Assembly (NCBI RefSeq): GCF_036785885.1
Contig: NC_092323.1
Span: 29,520,501 to 29,584,500, forward strand
Source of the DNA: Coffea arabica
Lineage: Eukaryota > Streptophyta > Magnoliopsida > Gentianales > Rubiaceae
Direction: 5' to 3'
DNA length: 64,000 bases
Shown here piece by piece: positions 24,501 to 33,448 of the stretch (the stretch's first letter is position 1; the number at the start of each line of letters is the position of its first letter). The position numbers and the translations under genes are program-made. The notes under the pieces were generated by a model. It saw nothing but the letters and a program-made list of their open reading frames with translations. It did not search any database and was not told where the DNA came from.

Positions 24501-26776
24501 ATGAGAATTTTAATAAACAGAAAAGTAAATTGGGGAATCAAACCAAGTGTCTACCAAGCTATCCTCAAACTTGAAGACCACACACTAGGAAGAGCAACTT
24601 CTCTTTGATGGAAGACGATCAACTAGATGTACAATGGAGGGAGCACTTCCTCCTTGCCCTAAGCCTCACTTAGTCAAGCTAAGAAGTTTTACAATCACTC
24701 AGAAAACCCTCAACAAAGCTACACTAAAGATCCTTTCAATCACAAAAGAAATGCTCACCAGAAATTCACACCACTTTAAAACAAATCTTGCTTTGGAGAC
24801 TATTTTCTAGCTAAAATATCTCTTGAGATCTTGTAAACAAAGTGTGCAAAAGTCCTCCCTTCGTTCAGAACAGTTTGTTTTTAAAAGGGAACAGAAATGA
24901 GCTTCATTAAAGCTTCCAACGGATAGAAGGCAGATGAAGGGTCAGCTAGCCGTTGGAGCTTTCGGACGTCCGACGATCAAATCATCGTCCGAACCAATCG
25001 TCCGAAAATAGCCAAGTTGAAGTTCGGACGTCCGATGAGATTTTTGTCGTCCGACAGCACAGCGTCCGATCGTAGGCCGAGAGCTAGCAAGTTATCTTGG
25101 AATTTTTCGGACGTCCGATCTGGTTGATATGCGTCCGAGGTGTGCGTTCGATCCTTCCGGACGTCCGACAGTTTCCCTTTCGGCCGTCCGACCTGATTGT
25201 CCTGTTTTTGCTTCTCATTTTGGTTGTCTTGCATTTCATGACATATTTGAACCTGATTCTTGGATAGACAAAAACACTTGTATTTGAAGGAGGTTAGATA
25301 AACATTTCAAAGTACCAAGAATGACAAACTAGACATACTTAAAAAACAGTATCTTTGATCGGAACAAAACGATGACTAAATTCATTTATATTATTTCAAT
25401 CTTGTTTGCCACATCCAAAGCATCGTAGACTGGAGTCAATCAAACATATGCTTTTCTTGTTCCATCAGGCCTGATCAATCTTGGTCAGTATAAACGAACT
25501 TTTGTGATCATCAAAACCAAGAATAACAGTCATCACTCATTTGATTTGGGTTCTTGACATAGTTAGCTGTTTTGAGCCCTTGAAACAGATCATTATTGTA
25601 GTCTTCTGTGGAGCTAATGTAATGTTTATCCTGCCAAGAGTTTTGCTTGTGACCTGAATTAGCCGAAAGCTGGAAAACCATTTGCCTAATCTAATCTATG
25701 ATAGCTTCAATAGCATAAAGGACATCCAAATTAAAAGTTTAGCAATATGAAAGTTTATGAACACTTTGACATAACATGATAGTCTCACTATACAGAAAAA
25801 TGGAACTGTACTCCCAAGTCAGATACTGTTGCAATTACCAACTACCAAAATATGCTCTTTAGTAGACATTCAATTATTTCTACACTTGTTTTCTATATTG
25901 AAATCGATTCTGTGCAGATTGAATATGATCCTAAGGGAATTACTTTTAAACAACTTTTGGAGGTCTTCTGGACCAGCTACGATTCTAGGCAGGTGTTTGG
26001 GCAAGGTCCTGATGTGGGTAACCAGCACAGGTATTGTTGATAACCTGGATTGAAGTTGTATTTTCTATGTCAAAATGCTGGCTTTCTTAGTTGAAAGTTG
26101 AAAGTTGAAAGTTGAAACTTTCCAAGCAGATCCATTGTTTTCACAAATGGAACTGAAGAGTCAAGATTGGCTTCTGCAAGTAAAGAAAGAGAGCAGACAA
26201 GGTCAAAGAGTGACATTGTAACCACTCAAATTCAGCAATTGGGAACATTCTATCCTGCAGAGCCTGATCATCAGGTTAGTATCTTTCATCAACTTGTATA
26301 AATCACAAAAAAGCAAAATTGGTGTTACAAGTACAGGTTTTTCCTTTGTTTTGCTCCTATTCAGAACGGATAGGAGGGAGTCACTGTAGCCACTTGTAGA
26401 TTCTGAAAGAGGTGGTCCAGCAGAATTTACGAGTGCAGAAGGATGACCTCTGCTTAGTTTTCTTTAGAAGTTAAAACCTTTATCTTATTCCTGGCTTCTG
26501 CTATATTCTTGCTGGGCACATTTTGCACTTATAAGAATGAAAGGAACATTAATGAAAATTTTGACTTGTGATCTTCAGAAATTTGAGCTGAAACGGAATC
26601 CATTTCTTCTTCAACTAATGGGAAACTTGCTTGAAGAAGAGCTGGAAAAATCAAGTCTGGCAGCCAAATTAAATGGTTATGCAGCAGAGCTTTGTCCGCC
26701 AAGATTGCAAAAACGTATTCATGCAAAGATCAATGACATCCTAAGAAAAGCTTGGCCCATCCTCAGAGAAGTTTAG
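15300..26776 (+). CDS. MSRA5: MSRA5: secretory peptide methionine sulfoxide reductase A-like protein, four exons
   Basis: Exons: 15300-15581 (or 15587), 25918-26030, 26130-26274 and 26579-26776, about 245 residues, close to the 254 I recall for Arabidopsis MSRA5. MsrA enzymes reduce methionine-S-sulfoxide in proteins. Residues 1-24 form a hydrophobic signal peptide, so the product should enter the secretory pathway. The MsrA motif is GSFWRSEAVFG, with Ser54 where classical MsrA has the catalytic Cys; this is, to my recollection, typical of plant MSRA5 and makes the enzymatic role uncertain. GYAGG, NPEY and GDHAES follow, then IEYDP, FGQGPDVGNQ and GTFYPAEPDHQ. Exons 2-4 join in phase at GT-AG sites. 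Intron 1 is 10.3 kb because of a Copia insertion (16299-25528). The exon 1 junction is odd: the codon expected to be Gln reads TAG just before GTCACC, so the upstream GTTTAG donor may be used instead. Confidence 0.85.
15582..16293 (+). other. MSRA5 intron 1, host part before the Copia insertion
   Basis: AT- and T-rich intron sequence with no coding or RNA signal that I can support. Confidence 0.7.
16299..17495 (-). mobile_element. Copia element 1, 3' LTR
   Basis: 1197 bp, TG...CA ends. It carries four perfect CGGACGTCCG palindromes (16931-16940, 16993-17002, 17076-17085, 17126-17135), a variant (17148-17157) and several half-sites in a 230-bp block. The core GACGTC is a C-box-type site that bZIP factors can bind, so the block may be the promoter enhancer. 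Confidence 0.92.
17496..17800 (-). other. Multiple polypurine tracts of Copia element 1
   Basis: On the minus strand AAAAAGGGGGAGA abuts the 3' LTR (17496-17509), and AGGGGGAG-type copies recur at 17561-17570, 17586-17593, 17631-17640 and 17791-17800. Repeated polypurine tracts are a known Sirevirus feature. Between this block and the ORF at 18091 the sequence is AT-rich with ATCA/CAAT repetition and no gene. Confidence 0.85.
18091..19596 (-). CDS. Copia element 1, third ORF (501 aa, env-position protein)
   Basis: A 501-codon frame lies 452 bp after the pol stop, in the position of the env-like gene of Sireviruses. It starts with a basic segment (second methionine at residue 14, MVNLRGGK), a Pro/Ser/Gln-rich linker (about 40-85) and a globular region (about 90-330). 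That region, with [21 protein letters not shown] and VNGVDLIFDSE, resembles the 'putative plant transposon protein' family (Transposase_32) as I remember it. A short helical, probably coiled-coil segment follows (about 395-440), then an acidic, Pro/Ser/Thr-rich tail. I see no signal peptide or membrane span, so it is not an obvious envelope protein. The copy in Copia element 2 has the same length and is also intact, which argues for function. Confidence 0.8.
   Translation of the reverse strand: MHHLHPSFHTFRTMVNLRGGKVTAGRKHPLRDEDESLPTVKRTSKRFKRGAIKGQMSRPTPQPSSQPESGQGTSSQPPPKSAPPPTFFDDAAKDKYSWISQKGVIPQRTVNPSEFRSIGLESILSLFAFQKWSHLISMPNVYYPDMLHQFFANLRKGSDPTEIFSRVNGVDLIFDSEIVNSILNTTIERLCKDKIANFFSYEELPTVANHFDGTKMLTYFKRSFSSPADAKLNDLAPVNLIAFSIISNLLVPTDGHRTDANKMELYLFYCFQEKIRIDFGFVMCKFLLRYATDSRRKLSYGKFLQKIFEFYKVPILGVCPKEASSYAFTKGYFERKILVFKDNLWAYKGASSSELRSKAAHDPSSIPLTPIHPRKSTSKASSSSSDEVIELLRELKQHVLLLEHGLMLTMSSEQQTAFLDKKNLLFSPPVVEEVSHDKESHPTDPSSSIPDPGSSTPVTPHGTSTSDKGKAPVEEAAEDDEETEEEDLDQYQLSRRTPGST
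19597..20048 (-). promoter_or_regulatory. Spacer between pol and third ORF with CGGACGTCCG sites
   Basis: A 452-bp spacer. Near the pol stop are two perfect CGGACGTCCG palindromes (20001-20010 and 20023-20032) and related half-sites near 19920-19970. The same pair occurs after pol in Copia element 2 (49947-49956 and 49969-49978). It may be an internal promoter for the third ORF; this is inference. Confidence 0.5.
20049..24275 (-). CDS. Copia element 1 gag-pol polyprotein, 1408 aa, uninterrupted
   Basis: The polyprotein makes the particle and copies the element. In order: Gag (1 to about 355) with the UBN2-type N-terminal region and zinc knuckle [14 protein letters not shown] (308-321); protease [11 protein letters not shown] (Asp383-Ser-Gly); integrase zinc site H511/H516/C545/C548 and catalytic D576, D639, E675 (35 residues between the last two, a DD35E core); reverse transcriptase with Asp1009 in QMDV and YVDD at 1094-1097; RNase H with D1258, E1299 and D1334. 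Every catalytic residue expected is present. The start MTTSHAMF is 42 bases after the primer-binding site and conserved in copy 2. Compared with copy 2, a 638-bp segment between Gag and protease is absent at exact GT...AG borders (join at residues ~371-372). Confidence 0.95.
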   Translation of the reverse strand: MTTSHAMFVEGQSVTRPPMFSGSNYVSWKERMIIFLQSIDIELWFIVSEGPHETNFLDADTGLLRPKMRAEMNAQDRTNLTLNAKAMNVLYSALDSNESIRVKGCKSAKEMRDKLREIHEGGDNVREQRKAILVTKYESFKIEPLEDIDKMFCRFTDLIKDLEVLGKEYTLGEKNRKILNALGKEWENKVTAIEEAKDLSSVPIESIINSLTSYELKLKSKVQEEEDARAKRNIALKTTQSEDDPAHLDDEDSDGDDNDLALITRGFKRILNKRKFRKGGPSNQFQNYSSNARNKGKQEFNKKQVDKCYECGQPGHYANECPMKKMKDGKADRKPRFNNFQITWNECNSEGEVEEEEESAQMAFMAIGDNEEKCSHKSKWFIDSGCSRHMTGDPSLFIKLKSRSSGKVTFGDDVKAKTIGIGDVGKDGETFVHNVLLVDNLSYNLLSVSQLCDKDLNVLFRKHECIVLDSKYNVVFKGKRFNDIYIVVLDKIDSSSLTCLKASNEDPWLWHRRLCHFNMELLKEISKKELVRGLPKISFEKDKICDACQFGKQTKVSFKPKKCVSTSKPLELLHLDLFGPTQISSLGGKKYCFVIVDDYSRYTWVIFLAHKDDAFKNFTSLFAKVQNLLGLKIVRIRSDNGTEFKYCGFPEFCDHNGITHEFSIARTPQQNGVVERKNRTLQEAARTMLNECRLPKYLWAEAVNTACYVMNRILLRPILKKTPYGLIFDKKPTVGYFKVFGCKCFILNLKEHLGKFDKKSDEGIFLGYCENKRGYRVFNRRTLVIEEAIHITFDETNDDNSKSPCEDDDVGVRAGMEKLSIGNEGSSKPATTEMENEVHNDQEEEDEDKNDDPLKDLPKAWKFSQNHPKELIIGDPSEKVNTRSSSRKVIDNFSLVSLFEPKNVNDALKDENWILAMQEELNQFERNEVWTLVDRPQNQPIIGTKWIFRNKLDDKGVVVRNKARLVAKGYAQEEGIDFDETFAPVARLESIRMLLAFACFKGFKLFQMDVKSAFLNGFIDQEIYVDQPPGFENTKFPSHVFKLSKALYGLKQAPRAWYERLSGFFIENGFKRGVVDTTLFTKLVLNDLLIVQIYVDDIIFGATNEYLCKDFSTTMQSEFEMSMMGELNFFLGLQIHQALEGIFINQAKYTKELLKRFGMEDSKQVGTPMCTSTKLDKDEEGNHVDEKQYRGMIGSLLYLTASRPDIMFTVCLCARFQSCPKESHLNAVKRIFRYLKGTLDYGLWYARSNEFALYGYSDADFGGCRVDRKSTSGTCHFLGNCLVSWFSKKQNAISLSTTEAEYIAASACCAQLLWMKHTLNDFGLLYDCMPVFCDNTSAINLTKNPIHHFRTKHIDIKHHFIRDLVQKGDICVNYVCSKDQFADIFTKALPLDQFIHLRSKLGIIEKSS
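24317..24330 (-). other. Primer-binding site, Copia element 1
   Basis: Reads ATTGGTATCAGAGC on the minus strand immediately after the LTR end; complementary to the 3' end of initiator tRNA-Met. Confidence 0.9.
24331..25528 (-). mobile_element. Copia element 1, 5' LTR
   Basis: 1198 bp, near-identical to 16299-17495, with the same palindrome block (about 24960-25190). One of the palindrome half-sites differs by a single transition. Confidence 0.92.
25534..25917 (+). other. MSRA5 intron 1, host part after the Copia insertion
   Basis: Intron sequence ending in the acceptor TTCTGTGCAG. No other feature is seen. Confidence 0.7.
25918..26776 (+). CDS. MSRA5: MSRA5 exons 2-4
   Basis: Exon 2 (25918-26030) encodes IEYDP to GPDVGNQH. 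Exon 3 (26130-26274) encodes the TNGTEESRLASASKE region and GTFYPAEPDHQ. Exon 4 (26579-26776) encodes KFELK to the C-terminus ILREV and a TAG stop. The introns are 99 and 304 bp. All junctions are GT-AG and in phase. Confidence 0.88.
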
Positions 26777-27725
26777 GAAGAAATATTTTTTGGTGGTGAA
26801 CTTAAAGATCCTGGGAGGCATATATTTTCGGGGGAAAATTTATTCAATTTCGTTCAGCCGCCTGCGACATTTTTTTTGTTAAATTATACCACTAATTTAG
26901 TTATTCCTTGGAAGATCTAACGATTCCTTGAGAAAGATTGAGCATTATGACAACTTTGGATTTCACGACATTTTTCCTCAAAATTGGAGCGACTGATTTT
27001 TTGTTTTTTGGTACAATATTTTATCTGCTTTGTAAAGGATATTATAGTCTAATTAGTTAATTCGTTTAAGGATATTATAATTTTTCTGTCGTGGATACAC
27101 ACTGTTACGGGTACCCTGCTGGCTACTGGCACTAGGCCATTAATAATGTGGACGTGCAAAAATAATAAAATTTTATCCTTTTCTTTTGAGTACCATCAAT
27201 TATTATTATTTTTTAATATCTCATAGTCAGATTAAAGCATTTTCACTTGTATTGAAGATTATTTAGAAAACAACAGTAACGAAGAAAATACTTAATTTTA
27301 GAAAGCTGAAAAGTAAATGAAAAATAAAAGGTGCTGTTGCTGAAATTCTAATTGTAGTAATTAGTAGGACAAATTTAATGACAAAAAATCAGTTTTTACT
27401 TGTTGCATTGCATGCTCTTCGACATTTTTTGTTTTCCAACTCTTCCCACCAAAAAAAAAAGGAATAAAAATAAAAGCATTTGGGCAGTGTAACGGGCTAG
27501 TTGAAAAAGCCCATGTACACCAGAGGGCGCAGGCACACACGTAGCCCAAAGGCCGCGAGTGACCAATTTCGTTTAGGCTAATTTCTTAGAATATTCGTAT
27601 AAAAAAAAAATCCGCCAAATGAAGCTCTGACACACTTTATTTCTCATCTACACCTGCCGTGCTGACCAAAAATAATTTTCCATCCACAGTCTGACAGCAT
27701 AAAATTCAGTAGGGGTCTCAGTCCT

Positions 27726-27793
27726 AGCCGTACTGACTGTGCACGGCTCCCTGACGCGGATGTCGGCCGCAGCCGTGCACAGTCAGCACGGCT
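27726..27793. repeat. Long hairpin with nested palindromic arms
   Basis: Two 23-nt arms (27726-27748 and 27771-27793) are reverse complements with one mismatch, separated by 22 nt. Each arm is itself nearly palindromic (AGCCGTGC...GCACGGCT). Weaker pairing (GGGGTC with GACCCC) extends the fold to about 27712-27816. Confidence 0.75.
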
Positions 27794-28839
27794 GGGGCTG
27801 ACACTTCTGACCCCCTTGCAGCAGCTGTCGGCTGACTTCGGGAAAAAAAAAAGGCTAGGGGTTTGGTTTTTAAAGTTTGGTTGCTTCTAGTGTGGAAAGT
27901 AGAGTGAACTCTCCACCGTGGGCAGATGAAGCATTAACTCAATTGGGACCCAATTGAATAAGGCAACCAGCTATGGCTGTAGGGTTGGCTTAACAAACAT
28001 GGCCTTGATGATGGATGGTGCCCGGAAATCCTGAGTGAATTAATGACTTTCTTGCATCAAAACCTGAGTTTTGTTATTACTGAAAAAGTGCTTAACATAC
28101 TAGTCGAGTTTTCATAATTACGATCCCAAGCTTGACATGCCATGTTGGTACCAACTGGTTTATGGTTATGAAATTGGGTTCTTGTTAATTATTATTACAA
28201 GAAATATTTATAATTGGAAAAGATTCATTTCTTGCATAATGAATAATAAATATTTTTAAGAAAAATCGTTTAAAATATCTTTCACATTTCGTTAAACGAA
28301 TTTTTTCATCTTTTACTTTTAAAATATTAACTTTATATATCTTACAAATTCAAATTCACAATTTTTGGCCCCAACCTAAGTTTCAACCACTTTTTAGTCT
28401 AAATTATTACATGACTCATATGCAATAATTGTTTTATACAAAAATGTCAACTTTTACTTTTTTTTAGCGACAAAAATAAATATAAATTGACAAAAATGAA
28501 TATGGTATCAAGTTAGATATTGCTTGTTTAAATGCAAAAATGAATATTAATTTGATCATTTGTTTAATTATAAATGGGGTATAACTTTTTTGCCTATAAA
28601 AAAATGAACTTTTCTTTTTGCCATGATAAAAGCTACTTTTATTTTAACTATCTATAACTACCCATGACTATTTTTACTTTTAACTATTTAAGTATATCTT
28701 TTCAACATAACTACCCATAAATATCATAACTACTAATATAAAATTATTTTATGAAAAATATTTAAAAGATTAAAATGTGTTTTGATAATAAAACAATTAT
28801 TTAAAATATATGATCATAAATATTATATATTTTTTGATT

Positions 28840-28869
28840 GCACACACATTGGATGTGCATGAGCACTAG
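28840..28869 (+). mobile_element. Possible Helitron 3' terminus
   Basis: The sequence GCACACACATTGGATGTGC forms a small hairpin and is followed seven bases later by CTAG and then T, the pattern of a Helitron 3' end. The 5' end was not identified; AT-rich DNA from about 28150 could be the body. Confidence 0.4.
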
Positions 28870-29112
28870 TTATAATTGAATTCCAAATCTCGCTCCTAGT
28901 GATAATGCAATTGTTTCAAATAGTGAATATCTTCCCTACTAAATAATTAGATTGTGCTAAACTAGATCCTAAGTCTATTAGCTTCCACGGTAGATGTCAA
29001 GTTATGCTCCCACGGTAGCGGTGCAATAATTTCTGCACGTCACATGACCTTTGTCAGGCGCCTAAGAATGGCTGAGAAAGGCCCCTGGCCTTTTTTTTTG
29101 TTGATCGCCTAT

Positions 29113-29243
29113 CCCCAGCCGTGCCCAGTCAGCACGGTAGGGGACAGGCTGATAAAAAAAAAAAATTGCACTGCTGACTGTATTGAAACTTTTACAGAGG
29201 TCAGAGAATTTATTCTACTGCCGTGCTGACTCAGCACGGTAGG
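29113..29243. repeat. Second cluster of CCGTGCTGAC palindromes
   Basis: Inverted copies AGCCGTGCCCAGTCAGCACGG (29116 region) and CCGTGCTGACTCAGCACGG (29220 region) share the arm sequence of the hairpin at 27726-27793. Confidence 0.6.
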
Positions 29244-29604
29244 TATAGTTTGAAAAATATAGTGTGTCAAAGCTATATTTGACGGATGTTTTTTTTTATG
29301 CCTATATTTTAAGCAATTAGCCTTTGGTTTAATATTATTTGATTTGAGTAGTAGGAGTATTTGATCTTGCACTTCGAGTTGGAGCTGCCACTGGTGAAGC
29401 GCAAGACATCACTCGGGTACTTATTAAGGTCAGTCAAACTCAAGCTCAGTTGTTAATTCCCACTTACTCCATTCTGTTGCTCTTCGCAGAATAAAAATTT
29501 AACCAATAAAAGCAGCAAAAATAGAGTCAGGTCGGAAGAGGAAGAAGAATTCGGCTCCAAATCCATCAACGGATCGGTCAGAAAAGCACAAGAAGAAGAC
29601 GATA

Positions 29605-32600
29605 ATGTCCTCGTCCTCATCTTCCGCAAATAGCGTTAGGGCTTCCCACATATTGATAAAGCACGAAGGATGTGACGACCCCACCTCCCCCTAAGGCGTA
29701 CCACAGGGTTCGGCGGACCGCCTGCCCAGTTCTCGCCAGGACTCACTCACTCGTACCTCACGCATTCATCCAAAGGGAAAAAGAAAAAAAAAATAACATC
29801 GCAATTCAACTTAAAATATACATCGATCCACAAATCAAGATACAAAACTGCTATACACCCAAAATATTTCAAAGGACATACAAGCCAAGTACAAGTCATT
29901 CTAATCGAGTGATAGCGCGAGTACAAGTCAAAAGTCAAAACATCTAGTCTATGCTAGTCTGTACACATCTCACGCCATGCTCGTACCCCCTGTAAGGAAA
30001 ACAAATGACGTGGAATGAGCTAAAAACCCAGTGAGGTTCGAAATAGCAAATCGACCATTGTTTACAAGTACAAGTGTCAATATAGCAAAGTAATGAGCAT
30101 GAAAAGTTCACAAAAGTGGGCAATAATACTTCAAGCAGCAAATCGCAAAATGAGCGAGTGTAAAGTTTTTTTTCTTTTAAAACGAAACAATAATCCAATA
30201 AAAAATAATCATTCCAAAGTATAAGGATACGGATGGCTCTCAGAAGCCAAATTCCCATTGCATCACCAGAGCTTGATCAAGTAATAGTTGACACTCCGTC
30301 AACCTTCAAGTAAGTAACCAATCCATTAGAGCACCACTTACACTACTCTCCGTCCACCATTGACACCCCCTACTAGGCCCAAAATCCTCAATAAAGATTG
30401 ATGGTAATACTCGAGTACACCGATTAGTCGAGGAGATAACACTCCACTCGACATCACTAACTACCCATGGTTCGTTATCTAATCGACCAAGCCCTTGCCG
30501 GCTCGACTCGATTAACTAGCCAGTGGGGTTTGGGTCCCCAGGAAAGTCGATGAGATAACGCTCCAATCGACTGAATCAAGATAAAAGTACGGAGACGGGA
30601 ATGAGAGGCACCTCCCACTCGGATTGAGTGTGGTACATACTGCCGCTCCGCACTAACAACTCAAGTACAAGTATATCAAATCAATTGCAACAATAAACAA
30701 GTATATATCATATTAGGGCAAGTGCGATAAAGTATACTCTTGCCCGATCAACAAATTACATATCATTAAATCACATTGGTCAAGTATTGAAAACAAGTGT
30801 CCAGTTCAATCAGGTATTTGGAAGCACTCACCAAAAGTCTAGTGCCTCTCAAAAATCATGTTCCGGTCCAACTCCTTGGTTGGAGTCCAAATCTGCGATA
30901 AAATATCATTTACTAGTGTAAAACTCTCTAGAGTTCGAAACTTAGGAGTTTCGCTTCAAGAAAATCAAGTAAATGCAACTCATGTAAGTAGTATTCAAGA
31001 TACTTATCAAATCCCAAAAAATTCATGCTCGCTCGTTTAGTTTCGATAAGGAAGCGGTTAAAACTTTAGAGTTTCCATTGGAGTCGAAAGAACGAGGAAA
31101 ACATATTTCAAGTAGTCGTTATTTCCATTTTCTCAAGGGTACAAGCTCGGCCAAGTTCTAACTTATATACCTCGATAACAGAAGACGCAAATATCCTAGA
31201 TGGTTCACGTGGTATTCGCTCTCAAGCCTTACTCGAGGCCCAAGTAGGTCTACCTAGTCCTCGAGCGTAAATTTGGGTAGCACGCCCTTTGTATTTACCT
31301 ATTTTCTAGCCATTTATGGCTTCATTCTTTTCCTCAATCAATCCCAAAGTCACACACAAAATCATCTCATTTCAATAGCCATTCCATAGGCTCAAAGTCA
31401 TACAAGTATAAAATCAAGCTAGGAACATGTGCGGAAATGAAGTTTGAGTCATAAAACAAAAGACAGATTTGCCGTCACTTAGCGTAACGGGCACAACCGA
31501 AGGTACACTTATTGGATTGGGGTGAAATTTATACCGTTTCGAAGCTAAGATAAAGGCCTACAACTTTGATGAAGACCACTCAGTCCAGTTCGTGGTGTGT
31601 CCAGGTCAAAATTTCAAATTACAGAACCAGAATCTCACATTTGGGCTAGTTAACTGCACTATGCATAAACGACAATAACTCAAGCTACCGAAGTCCGATT
31701 AAGGTGTTTTCAGGGGTGTTGAAAAGCTAAGACATAAAACTAAAACTTCTGTATTTTGGCCAAATGGTAATTCAGTATGGATCAGGGTGAACAGATGCGG
31801 TCAGATTGGTGAAATGTCAAAACTGTCCCTAACGTTCTACCTATGGCAGTCAGGGGTATTTTTATATTTTCACATGATACAGTACTCGGATTGAGCTGAA
31901 ACTTTACAGAAAACTATAAAATATCATTCTCTACAACTTTCATGTTTTGTGCTAAGCCTAATTCGGCCTCTAACATGGTGAAATAGAACCGGGCAGAACC
32001 AAGCAGCGAAGAGTTCTAATTCTGGAATTCAATGAATTTAAGGTGCAAACTTCATATTTCTAGCTTGAACCACTACCTCAACCTCCTATACAAGATTATA
32101 TACACCATATGCCACCTAAAAAACAGCAAATACAGTTAACCAACTCAACCCTAACTCAAGAACATGCACCATATCCATCCAAACCACTAAAATAGCTATC
32201 ATTTGGCACAAATATGCATTGTTACCCAACCTTAACCAAATTTAAGTAAGAGATAAGGAGAAGACAGCCATGTACCTGCCAAAAACTCCCTTGTAGGTGT
32301 GAAACCAAACACTTTCTTCCCAAACTTTTACCACACACAACTACCTAAGCACTCAAATGAAGGTTTAATCGGTTTGGATTCAGTGATTTTGCTCAAATGA
32401 AGGTGATTCAAGGTGAAACTTGGTGGTTGCTCACTTGGTTTCTTTCTCTCCTTTTCTCCTCTCTAAGTCATGGTTCTGATGTGCAGAAATGGAGGCTAAA
32501 ATGAAGCTTCAAGAAGGTTAAGATGATAGGATTTTAATTTGGTCAAAGTTGGACAAGTGTCACCTTGTGATTGGAAGTCAATTTTTTTCTTTTCTCTCTT

Positions 32601-33448
32601 GGTTTTAGTCCACAATTTCGGCTGCCTTAAGAAGATATTTAGGTCTGATTTTGATCAATTAATAACAAGGAGATTAAGGTAATAAAGTAGTGGTCAAGTG
32701 GTGCACTCAATCGGTAATGAACGGTACACATCGGTTCAACCCGATTTTTTTCTTATTTCGCACGTACTAGGGTTTTTCACTTATAATTTACTATCTTATG
32801 GTTATTACTTCTAATCACACACTTTTTCTTATCTAAAACTCATTCTTAATCACCAAATTTAATGCACACTCCGTACCGAATAATCATACTACGAAAAGAC
32901 GTAAAAACCTTAGTTTACACTAACGATGAATGAAAAGGGAAAACTCTTAATTATATTGTTTATTCTAACCCTTGGGGATGTAAATGAGTAGTATAGCTAT
33001 TATAAGGTAATGGATTTCAAATAAAAGGGGATTTTAAGAAAATTGTGAGGGATTTTACAACTCCATAGACTAAAATTAGGGTTTTGAGTAAAATCTGAGG
33101 GATTTAAGAAAAATTTGTTAGTCACAAGTAAAACTAGGATTTTGAGTACAAGGAGGGTTTCTAGTCTTTAAAACAAAATAATGTCTTAAAACCAAAAATA
33201 AAATAGCCGTAATATCCTCTTTGAGGCTAAACAAAACATTAGCCTAAATATCGAGGTATCACAAAGGATCCCGGCGCAATGCTTTCTGGAAAGATCCAGA
33301 AGCCAAATCATCAGTAACACCACTCGCGACGCTGCCGTTTCTCAGCTCATAGCTCTCCGCCAAGACATCATCTCCGGCAAGGCTAAGTTCGAGGACATTC
33401 CCGCTTGTTACTCCGATTACAGCTCTGCTAAGCACAGAGGAGACCTCG
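29605..33448 (+). pseudogene. PIN1: Pin1-type parvulin prolyl isomerase, exon 1, split by a solo LTR
   Basis: Two pieces, 29605-29670 and 33269-33448, are one exon cut by the LTR at 29671-33263 with a 5-bp duplication AAGGA. The first encodes a Ser-rich start, then VRASHILIKHEG, the first strand of the parvulin fold. The second continues with FWKDPE and, after a one-base frameshift (an A missing near 33305-33308), ISNTTRDAAVSQL, SGKAKFEDI and GDLG, ending at a GTATTT donor (33449). Plant Pin1 enzymes isomerise phospho-Ser/Thr-Pro bonds. This copy cannot work: it is interrupted, shifted, and I see no second exon (the FGRGQMQKPFE region) before SMD3. The name refers to the isomerase, not the auxin carrier PIN1. 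Confidence 0.82.
29671..33263 (-). mobile_element. Solo LTR (LTR-F family) with TSD AAGGA, inside Pin1 exon 1
   Basis: A 3593-bp unit starts TGTGATACCTCG (33263, minus strand) and ends GGGGTCGTCACA (29671). Perfect duplications AAGGA flank it (29666-29670 and 33264-33268). There is no internal region. It shares the family architecture: donor-like CAG/GTACAT near 32276, acceptor-like CCTTACAGGGG near 29988, and the conserved hairpin at 30714-30747. It interrupts codons of the Pin1-type exon, so it is directly gene-breaking. Confidence 0.92.

Larger units (their letters stand above)
16299..25528 (-). mobile_element. Copia element 1 (Sirevirus-like), full length, inside MSRA5 intron 1
   Basis: A 9230-bp element, antisense to MSRA5, with LTRs of 1197 and 1198 bp that differ at about a dozen sites by eye (about 1 percent), which indicates a recent insertion. 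The LTRs begin TGTTATTCTTGG and end GGGACTTACA in the element's sense. Flanks are GTCGT (16294-16298) and GTCAT (25529-25533), a 5-bp TSD with one mismatch. It has an initiator-Met-type primer-binding site (24317-24330), an unbroken gag-pol (20049-24275), a second long ORF (18091-19596) and five polypurine-like tracts (17496-17800). Multiple polypurine tracts and an extra ORF after pol are hallmarks of Sireviruses (SIRE/Maximus lineage). All catalytic motifs are present, so it may be autonomous. Confidence 0.93.
26777..29604. other. Intergenic region between MSRA5 and the Pin1 remnant
   Basis: AT-rich DNA without a convincing gene. It contains the long hairpin at 27726-27793, related CCGTGCTGAC palindromes at 29113-29243 and a Helitron-like 3' terminus near 28840-28869. 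The last 200 bp before 29605 should include the leader and promoter of the Pin1-type gene. Confidence 0.6.

Noticed and set aside
30858..31040. A 60-codon ORF in the solo LTR
   Set aside because: Short, no homology, and not open in the related LTRs at matching positions.
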